From: an uncultured Porphyromonadaceae bacterium
GTDB taxonomy: Bacteria; Bacteroidota; Bacteroidia; Bacteroidales; Muribaculaceae
DNA length: 64,000 nucleotides
Assembly (NCBI GenBank): GCA_900541555.1
Contig: UQKE01000004.1
Span: 23,646 to 87,645, forward strand
Direction of reading: 5' to 3'
The notes beneath the pieces were generated by a model. The model was not told where the DNA came from. It did no database searches and saw only the letters and a program-made list of their open reading frames with translations. The position numbers and the translations under genes were made by a program. Positions 43,896 to 50,578 of this stretch are shown here, in pieces (positions within the stretch are counted from its first letter, which is position 1; each line of letters opens with the position of its first letter).

Positions 43896-44849
43896 ATGAA
43901 GAAATTTACGTGCGTCGGTGATATCGGCGATTTGAAAAAGGCAGTTGCCGAGGCGTTGGAAGTGAAATCGAACAGATTTGCTTATAAACATTTGGGTGAA
44001 AACAAAACATTACTCATGGTGTTTTTCAATTCTTCGCTTCGCACGCGTTTGAGCACGCAAAAAGCTGCGATGAATTTGGGAATGAACGTGATTGTCCTTG
44101 ATGTGAATCAAGGCGCATGGAAATTGGAAACAGAGCGTGGCGTAGTCATGGATGGCGACAAGTCGGAGCATTTGTTGGAAGCGATACCGGTGATGGGGTG
44201 CTATTGCGATGTGATTGGAGTGCGTTCGTTCGCGCGGTTTGAAAGCAAAGAAGACGATTATTCGGAAAAAATCTTGGAGCAATTCATCCGCTATTCGGGC
44301 CGTCCGGTGTTTAGCATGGAAGCGGCTACGCGCCACCCGTTGCAAAGTTTTGCAGATTTGATTACAATTGAAGAATATAAGGCCAAGCAGCGTCCGAAAG
44401 TAGTGCTTACATGGGCGCCACATCCGAAAGCCTTGCCCCAAGCCGTGCCAAATTCGTTTGCCGAGTGGATGCGGGCGACGGATTATGATTTTGTCATCAC
44501 GCATCCGCATGGATATGAATTGGCGCCGGAATTTACCGAAGGCGTGCAGATTGTTTACGATCAAGACGAGGCTTTGGCCGGTGCGGATTTCGTCTATGCG
44601 AAGAATTGGGCGGCTTATGCAGGCGACAGCTATGGCAAGATTCTCAGCAAAGACCGGTCGTGGACGATAACGAAGGAAAAAATGGCGCTGACCGACAATG
44701 CTTATTTCATGCATTGCTTGCCCGTGAGACGCAACATGATAGTCAGCGACGACGTGATAGAGGGGCCGCGCTCCATTGTCATTCCGGAGGCTGCGAATCG
44801 TGAGATTTCGGCGATGGTGGTGTTGAAAAGAATTTTGGAAACGTTATGA
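43896..44849 (+). CDS. argF': N-succinylornithine carbamoyltransferase
   Basis: The 317-residue protein has the carbamoyl-phosphate loop as SSLRTRLSTQ, the block EHLLEAIPVMGCYCDVIGVR and MHCLPVRRNMIVSDDVIEGP. It lacks the usual STRT and matches, from memory, the Bacteroides fragilis enzyme that carbamoylates N-succinylornithine in arginine synthesis. The Pro in LEAIPVMG is at the place that separates the succinyl from the acetyl enzyme. The start at 43896 (MKKFTCVGDIG) gives the family N-terminus. The stop overlaps the next gene. Confidence 0.92.
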   Translation: MKKFTCVGDIGDLKKAVAEALEVKSNRFAYKHLGENKTLLMVFFNSSLRTRLSTQKAAMNLGMNVIVLDVNQGAWKLETERGVVMDGDKSEHLLEAIPVMGCYCDVIGVRSFARFESKEDDYSEKILEQFIRYSGRPVFSMEAATRHPLQSFADLITIEEYKAKQRPKVVLTWAPHPKALPQAVPNSFAEWMRATDYDFVITHPHGYELAPEFTEGVQIVYDQDEALAGADFVYAKNWAAYAGDSYGKILSKDRSWTITKEKMALTDNAYFMHCLPVRRNMIVSDDVIEGPRSIVIPEAANREISAMVVLKRILETL

Positions 44850-46012
44850 TGAATGTGAAACGAGTTGTTATTGTTTTCCTGACGGCAGTCGCGGCCATGT
44901 CTGCTTCGGCATCCGATGTCGTGAAGCGTTGGGGCGATGGTGCTTTGGAATGGACAGACTTTGCCGGCGTCGCGGAAGGCAAGCCGGTGATGTCGGCTTT
45001 TAAAGGCAGGCTCGAATTTGACCATGGGGCAATCTCTCCGACGGGAGCCCCGACGGTGATAGCCGTAATGGACAAAGCAGAGTCGTATGCCGAACCGGCA
45101 GGACGGATTCCGCGCATGTTGCGTTATCACCGCTTGCAATTCGACATGCTTGAAATCGTATGCCGGCGTTTGCAGGCAGAGCTCGACGGCGGCATTTCCG
45201 GTTCGGAAGCGGATGCGCGGTTGGCATATTACCAACGGCTCTACGATGAACAAATGGCAGACTTGGCGCGGGCAACGGTCAACGGAAGCAATGAATTGCG
45301 AATGCGCGATTATGAGAATGCCGCGCGGGCGGCGCTTGCCGGCCATTCTGTCGCTTCTGTGTCGGATAGGCGCTCGGGCGATTTTTTTGTCGGATGGTTT
45401 GCCGGAACGGGCGCTTTGATTCCGACAGGTGAAATTGCCGATTTGCTCGACTATGCGTGGGTGTTTAATGCCGGATTCTATGGCGGATATCGCCGGTGGG
45501 TGCTCAAAGCCGATATTTCTTACGGGCAACCGAGTTTGAAAGACGTGTTTGCCGATCCGTTGAATCGCCCGTGGGGGGAAGGCCATCGCTATATGGCCAC
45601 CAACCCGAACGCGCGGCAGCTTTCCGGAACTGTGTCGGTAGGGTTTCGGGTTGTCGATACGAAGCGATTTTCCATCGCGCCTCATATCGGCGGCGGATGG
45701 ACGAATTACAGTTGGAATTTCGGGGATTTTGAATTTTTGCAGGAAGAAGACGAGTGGGTGATGGCTTCCCCGATGCGAAAAGAAACGTTTGGGAATTTCA
45801 ATGTCATGTGCGGAATTGACTTTGATTGGCGATTCCATGCAACGGCAATCGACGGAAAGGGCTTGTTTGGCAACGGAAGGCGGCAATATGTGTCGTCGTT
45901 GCGGTTGACGCCCTATCTGATGCGGCAGGCATATTCTTCTCTTTCGCCGGAGCGAAAAGGGTTTCAAATAGGCATACATCTGACATATAGCGGATTTATG
46001 ACCGGATTTTGA
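44846..46012 (+). CDS. Secreted protein with degenerate DUF922-like domain and barrel-like C-terminus
   Basis: The 388-residue protein has a signal peptide (1-23, ending SASA). Residues 28-165 resemble the DUF922 secreted zinc-protease-like family: ALEWTDFAG, then MLRYHRLQFDMLEIVCRRL where active relatives have a HExxHFD pattern. Here the metal-binding His and Glu are not kept (residues 94-100 are YHRLQFD), so it is probably inactive. Residues 185-388 are Gly- and aromatic-rich strands ending FMTGF, consistent with an outer-membrane barrel. It overlaps the carbamoyltransferase stop by 4 bases. A terminator follows at 46040. Confidence 0.6.
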   Translation: MMNVKRVVIVFLTAVAAMSASASDVVKRWGDGALEWTDFAGVAEGKPVMSAFKGRLEFDHGAISPTGAPTVIAVMDKAESYAEPAGRIPRMLRYHRLQFDMLEIVCRRLQAELDGGISGSEADARLAYYQRLYDEQMADLARATVNGSNELRMRDYENAARAALAGHSVASVSDRRSGDFFVGWFAGTGALIPTGEIADLLDYAWVFNAGFYGGYRRWVLKADISYGQPSLKDVFADPLNRPWGEGHRYMATNPNARQLSGTVSVGFRVVDTKRFSIAPHIGGGWTNYSWNFGDFEFLQEEDEWVMASPMRKETFGNFNVMCGIDFDWRFHATAIDGKGLFGNGRRQYVSSLRLTPYLMRQAYSSLSPERKGFQIGIHLTYSGFMTGF

Positions 46013-46039
46013 CAAGATTTGGAACGTTGTGTTTTAAAG

Positions 46040-46086
46040 TCGCGCTTCTTCGATTGCCGGAGAAGCGCGATTTCGATTATTTTTTA
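46040..46086 (+). terminator. Rho-independent terminator after the carbamoyltransferase operon
   Basis: A perfect 10-bp stem (46040-46049 with 46061-46070) is followed by TTT, six other bases and TTTTTTT-like sequence up to 46086. Confidence 0.75.
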
Positions 46087-46091
46087 ACGAA

Positions 46092-46127
46092 TTTTAAGGG
46101 GGGGGGGTAAAAATTTGTTTAACTTTG
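46092..46127 (+). promoter_or_regulatory. Promoter with a ten-G tract, outer-membrane protein gene
   Basis: TAACTTTG at 46120-46127 is a good -7 box. A run of ten G (46098-46107) lies in the spacer towards a -33-like TTT (46092-46095), with a distance longer than the usual 19 bp. Length changes in the G run would change the spacing of the promoter, as in the porA promoter of Neisseria meningitidis. The transcript would have a leader of about 75 bases. Confidence 0.6.
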
Positions 46128-46210
46128 TAGAGACAAATTTGGTTCTTTGCTCAGGGACGACAGAATTAAATGTGTGTCATTTGAATGAAATACATTAAAA
46201 CTAATATTAT

Positions 46211-46846
46211 ATGAAAAGAATTTTTGTAACATTTTGCGCGGCGATTGTGACGTTTGCTGCGGTATCGGCCGATTTGAATTTTGGAATCAAGCTTGGTGCG
46301 TCGGTTTCTTCTGTAAAAAATCAGGATGTGGAAGGTCCGGTTGATGCCTCTGAGTTCGACTCGCGGAGGCCTTTCCTCGATGATTATGTAGTGAATTTTG
46401 TGGGAGGCGTTGCCGCAAAAATCGATTTGTGGAAAGGATTTGGAATTGATCCGGAAGTGCTGTTCCAGCAGGTATCGGGAAAAATCGATTTTCGGTCCGT
46501 TTCTTCGCATAAGGAGTTTTCCAAAGCGAACTATCGGAGCTTTAATATTGCAATTCCGGTGTTGTTGCGCTACCGTTTAGATTTGCCCGGGCGGTTTTCC
46601 CCATTTGTAGGCACGGGGCCGGTTGTGTCGTTCCGGTTGCAAAACAGCTATTCTTATGCCATTGACCCTGCGTTGGTGCAATTTGATTGGCGTGTCGCCG
46701 CGGGTGTCATGATTAACAAGAAGACAGAGATTGCCTTGTCCTACAATATCGGATTAGGCAATTATGCCAAATATGCAGAGGATGTGATGCCCGATATTAG
46801 CAATCGGGTATCGTATTTGGGATTGACTGTCGGCTATCTATTTTGA
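46211..46846 (+). CDS. Outer-membrane beta-barrel (porin-like) protein
   Basis: The 211-residue protein has a signal peptide (1-19, ending VSA) and an OMP-b-barrel family pattern (PF13568 type): DLNFGIKLGASVSSVKN, FVGGVAAKIDLWKGFGIDPE, FNIAIPVLLRYRLDLPGRFS then PFVGTGPVVSF, and a last strand YLGLTVGYLF ending in Phe as recognised by the BAM machinery. About eight strands. It stands alone between a terminator and the convergent purN-queA gene, and its promoter contains the poly-G tract. Confidence 0.85.
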   Translation: MKRIFVTFCAAIVTFAAVSADLNFGIKLGASVSSVKNQDVEGPVDASEFDSRRPFLDDYVVNFVGGVAAKIDLWKGFGIDPEVLFQQVSGKIDFRSVSSHKEFSKANYRSFNIAIPVLLRYRLDLPGRFSPFVGTGPVVSFRLQNSYSYAIDPALVQFDWRVAAGVMINKKTEIALSYNIGLGNYAKYAEDVMPDISNRVSYLGLTVGYLF

Positions 46847-46849
46847 TGC

Positions 46850-48637
46850 TTATCGCAGCAAAAGCGAAGCGTCTCCGTAGCTGAGGAAGCGGAAATCGTG
46901 GGATAGCGCGTAGTCGTAGATTGCGCGCCAATTTCCATCGACAAATGCCGAAACGAGGAGGAGCAACGTGGATTGCGGTTGGTGGAAGTTGGTCACGATT
47001 CCGTCGACGAGGTGGAACTTATATCCCGGCGCAATGATGATTTGCGTGCTGCCGACAAGCCGGTCGAGGCGGTTGGCGTCCATGTAGGACGCGATGGCTT
47101 CCAATGCTTGGCGGGCAGTCAGGTTGTCGCCATGTTCGTAGGGCATCCATTGTGGCACGTGGAGAGCCGATTCCGGATTGTCGGGATTTTCGCGCAATGC
47201 CGCGCCGATATAGTAGAGGCTTTCCAATGTGCGCACAGACGTGGTTCCGACGGCGATGATTTTCCCTTTTGCGTCGATTAGCTCATCGATTAATTGGCGC
47301 GTCACGGAAATGAATTCTGTGTGCATTTCGTGTTCGCCGATGGTTTCAGACTTGACCGGCTGGAATGTCCCTGCGCCGACGTGGAGCGTCAATTCGCGTC
47401 GGGCGATGCCTTTTTTGTCGATGGCTGCAAGCGTTTTTTCCGTGAAGTGCAATCCTGCGGTCGGGGCGGCAACAGAGCCTTCGATGCGCGAATAGACAGT
47501 TTGATAGTCGACAGAATCGGATGGCTCGGTGTTGCGGTTGAGATAGGGAGGGATGGGAATTTCACCTGCCGCTTCGAGTATCGATGCAAACGTTGCGCCG
47601 GCAGCATCCCACGAAAAGCGGATGTTGAAGGCGTTGCCGTTTCGTCCTTCGCGTTCGGCATGGAGAAGCGTTTTTTGTCCGTCGACAATCAGCGGGAGCG
47701 AAAGCCTTCCCGCCTTCCAACGTTTGGAATTTCCGACGAAACACAGCCATTCGCATTCTCCCGTGGCTGCAAACGACAGCGCATAATCGGCAGGATTGAG
47801 CGGTTCGAGGCAAAATATTTCGATTGCCGCTCCTCCCTCCGGCTTGCGGAATCGCAGGCGGGCATTGATGACGCGCGTGTTGTTGTAGACAAGCATGGAG
47901 CGTTCCGGCAGCAAGTCGGCAATGTCGCTGAACACGTGTTGCGATATTTCACCTCCGCGATAAAGCAATAGTTTGCATTTGTCGCGCTCGGCGATCGGAT
48001 GTTTCGCTATTTTTTCATCGGGGAGCGGATAGTCGAAATCTTCGATTCGGAGGTTGTAGACGTTTTTTGTCAATAACGAACGCACAACTTCCGGCAAATG
48101 GCGATGTTCGAGCTTGTGGATTTTTTGTGCAAGGCTTTCCGGCGTTTCGTCGGTCGCTACGTCGCATTTGAATTGCGCAATAATTTCTCCGCCGTCGATT
48201 TGGTCGGAGACGTAGTGCACTGTGATGCCGCTTTCTTTTTCTTCGGCATCGACAATGGCTTGGTGCACGTGCATGCCCCACATGCCTTTCCCTCCGAATT
48301 TCGGGAGAAGCGAGGGATGAAGGTTGATGATGCGCCGGTCGTAGGCATGGATGATTTTTGAATCGACAAACGAAAGGAAGCCGGCGAGTACAATCAAGTC
48401 GATGTCGCGGGATTGCAACGTGTCGATTATTTTATCGGGTTCGTCTTTCCATATTTGGCGGGGAAAGTAGATTGTTTCAATGCCGTATGGTTGCATCTTG
48501 GCGCACACCGGCGCGTTTTCGCGATCGTAGAGCAAGACTCGCACGGAGATGCAAGGGTCGTTTTCAAAATATCGGGCAAGATTCTCGGCGTTGGAGCCGT
48601 TTCCCGATGCTAATATGGCGATACGTTTCATTTTCAT
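46850..48637 (-). CDS. purN-queA: In-frame fusion of PurN and QueA
   Basis: Residues 1-190 are phosphoribosylglycinamide formyltransferase: MKMKRIAILASGNGSNAENL, INLHPSLLPKFGGKG with the catalytic His, and GITVHYVSDQIDGGEIIA with the catalytic Asp. Residues 195-595 are S-adenosylmethionine:tRNA ribosyltransferase-isomerase, with RIEDFDYPLPDEKIAKHP, VYNNTRVINARL, SVAAPTAGLHFT and LHVGAGTFQPVKSE. The two parts join at KNVYNLRIEDF with no stop and no ATG or GTG between; only a TTG lies near the joint. PurN acts in purine synthesis, QueA in queuosine tRNA modification. The start at 48637 shares a base with the ABC exporter stop (TGATG), so the open frame upstream is excluded. 595 residues. Confidence 0.85.
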   Translation of the reverse strand: MKMKRIAILASGNGSNAENLARYFENDPCISVRVLLYDRENAPVCAKMQPYGIETIYFPRQIWKDEPDKIIDTLQSRDIDLIVLAGFLSFVDSKIIHAYDRRIINLHPSLLPKFGGKGMWGMHVHQAIVDAEEKESGITVHYVSDQIDGGEIIAQFKCDVATDETPESLAQKIHKLEHRHLPEVVRSLLTKNVYNLRIEDFDYPLPDEKIAKHPIAERDKCKLLLYRGGEISQHVFSDIADLLPERSMLVYNNTRVINARLRFRKPEGGAAIEIFCLEPLNPADYALSFAATGECEWLCFVGNSKRWKAGRLSLPLIVDGQKTLLHAEREGRNGNAFNIRFSWDAAGATFASILEAAGEIPIPPYLNRNTEPSDSVDYQTVYSRIEGSVAAPTAGLHFTEKTLAAIDKKGIARRELTLHVGAGTFQPVKSETIGEHEMHTEFISVTRQLIDELIDAKGKIIAVGTTSVRTLESLYYIGAALRENPDNPESALHVPQWMPYEHGDNLTARQALEAIASYMDANRLDRLVGSTQIIIAPGYKFHLVDGIVTNFHQPQSTLLLLVSAFVDGNWRAIYDYALSHDFRFLSYGDASLLLR

Positions 48638-50466
48638 CAGAATTTTTGCATGTCGACAAGTCGCTTGTAGTAGCGATTGAGCGCGATTAGTTCGTCGTGC
48701 GTGCCACGCTCCACGATTTTCCCTTCGTGCATCACGCAGATTAAATCGGCGTTCTTTATCGTGGACAGTCGATGGGCGATGACAAGCGTCGTGCGATTCT
48801 CCATCAGCCGGTCGAGGGCTTCTTGGACGAGCCGTTCGCTTTCCGTGTCGAGCGCGGAAGTCGCTTCGTCGAGGATGAGCAAAGGCGGATTTTTCAAGAT
48901 GGCGCGAGCGATGCTGATGCGTTGGCGTTGCCCGCCGGACAATCGGCATCCGCGGTCGCCGATGTTGGTGTCGTAGCCGTCTTCTGTTGCCATGATAAAT
49001 TCATGGGCGTTGGCGATTTTTGCCGCTTCGACGACTTGTTCTTTCGTGGCGTTTGCCACGCCGAATGTGATGTTGTTGTAGAAGCTGTCGTTGAAAAGGA
49101 TGGCTTCTTGATTGACGTTGCCCATAAGCGCGCGCAACTCTTTGACGCGCATGTCGCGGATGTCGACGCCGCCAATAGAAATTGAGCCGTCGGCCACATC
49201 GTAGAAACGCGGAAGCAAATCGGCAAGCGTCGATTTTCCGGAACCCGATTGGCCTACGAGTGCGACGGTTTTGCCATAGGGGATTTGGAGCGACACGTCG
49301 TCGATTACCCATTCCGAGCCGTAGCGGAATCTGACGTGGTTGTATTCGATGTCGAGGCGTCCGGAGGGCACATCTTTTGGCTCTTTGGGGTCTTTGATCG
49401 GATTTTCTGCGCTGAGAATCTTGTCGACACGTTCCATGGATGCCAATCCTTTTTGTATGGCATAGGCGGCTTTCGACAAGTCTTTGGCCGGATTGATGAT
49501 GCTGTAGAAAATTACCATGTAGTAGATGAATGTCGGAGCGTCGATGATGTTGTTTCCGGAAAGAATGAGCGTGCCGCCAAACCATAGAACGATGGCGATT
49601 GTGAGCGTGCCGAGAAATTCGCTCATCGGATGGGCGAGCGATTGCCGGCGGTTGATGCGGTTGGAAGTTTTGTAGAATTGATGGTTTTCTCCATGAAACC
49701 TGTCGCTCATTTTATGTTCGGCATTAAACGCTTTGACGATGCGAAGCCCGCCGAGCGTTTCTTCGATAGTCGACATCAATGCTCCCCATTGTTGCTGTCC
49801 TACCAACGATGTGCGTTTCAGCCGCTTGCCGACGCGCCCCATGACCAATCCCGATGCAGGCAACAAGATGAGCACGAACAGCGTCAATTCCCAGCTGATG
49901 GCAATCATCATGGCAAGGCAAACGATAATCATGATGGGATTTTTGAACATCATGTCGAGCGAGGCCATGATGGAATTTTCTATTTCGGCCACGTCGCCCG
50001 ACATGCGCGCCATGACATCGCCTTTCCTTTCGGAAGTGAAAAAGCCGATGGGGAGACGAATGATTTTGTCGTAGACGAAGTTTCGTATGTCGCGGACGAT
50101 TCCCGAACGGATTGGAATCAAGAAATAGGAGCTTAGGAAGGTGGCTCCTGTTTTCAGTCCTGTCATGAACACAAGCGCGATGGCAAGAAATAGCAAAGTC
50201 AGGGATGGTCCAAACGACTGCTTGCAATAGTATGCGGCATAATAGAAATTGTTGATGGCCACGTCTTTCAGGGAGCCGTCGCTCCATTCCATGAAATGGT
50301 ATGCGGTTCCTTTGTCGCCCATGAACAGCATTTCCAGAATCGGTATGATGAGCGCAAAAGAAAATAATGTCAAAATGGCAGCGAGAATGTTGAATAAAAT
50401 ATTGAGAATCAAATATTTCTTATATGGAGGCACAAAGCGTTTCAATATTTGGATGAAGTCGTTCAT
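48637..50466 (-). CDS. MsbA-like ABC exporter
   Basis: The 609-residue protein has six membrane helices (residues 15-330) and a C-terminal ATPase with Walker A LVGQSGSGKSTLAD, signature LSGGQRQRISIARAIL, Walker B LLILDEATSALDTE and the switch His in VIAHRLSTI. It is a homodimeric half-transporter of the lipid/drug exporter family. The ATG at 50466 follows a -7 box at 50492-50499. It is coupled to the purN-queA fusion. An MsbA-type lipid A flippase role is likely but not provable here. Confidence 0.92.
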   Translation of the reverse strand: MNDFIQILKRFVPPYKKYLILNILFNILAAILTLFSFALIIPILEMLFMGDKGTAYHFMEWSDGSLKDVAINNFYYAAYYCKQSFGPSLTLLFLAIALVFMTGLKTGATFLSSYFLIPIRSGIVRDIRNFVYDKIIRLPIGFFTSERKGDVMARMSGDVAEIENSIMASLDMMFKNPIMIIVCLAMMIAISWELTLFVLILLPASGLVMGRVGKRLKRTSLVGQQQWGALMSTIEETLGGLRIVKAFNAEHKMSDRFHGENHQFYKTSNRINRRQSLAHPMSEFLGTLTIAIVLWFGGTLILSGNNIIDAPTFIYYMVIFYSIINPAKDLSKAAYAIQKGLASMERVDKILSAENPIKDPKEPKDVPSGRLDIEYNHVRFRYGSEWVIDDVSLQIPYGKTVALVGQSGSGKSTLADLLPRFYDVADGSISIGGVDIRDMRVKELRALMGNVNQEAILFNDSFYNNITFGVANATKEQVVEAAKIANAHEFIMATEDGYDTNIGDRGCRLSGGQRQRISIARAILKNPPLLILDEATSALDTESERLVQEALDRLMENRTTLVIAHRLSTIKNADLICVMHEGKIVERGTHDELIALNRYYKRLVDMQKF

Positions 50467-50491
50467 TTCTAAATTTAATTTAAAAGCGTTG

Positions 50492-50499
50492 CAAATATA
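50492..50499 (-). promoter_or_regulatory. -7 box of the ABC exporter operon
   Basis: The minus strand reads TATATTTG, a match to TAnnTTTG, 25 bases before the ATG at 50466. It is divergent from the promoter at 50531-50560. Confidence 0.6.
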
Positions 50500-50530
50500 C
50501 GCACAAATACCCGTTTTGTCTATTTCGGGG

Positions 50531-50560
50531 TTGAAAATCAAAATCATTTGGCTACTTTTG
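50531..50560 (+). promoter_or_regulatory. Promoter of the large outer-membrane protein gene
   Basis: TTG at 50531-50533, a 19-bp spacer and TACTTTTG at 50553-50560 match the consensus exactly; the start codon follows within 20 bases. Confidence 0.75.
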
Positions 50561-50578
50561 AAGTGCTAAAAATTGGAT

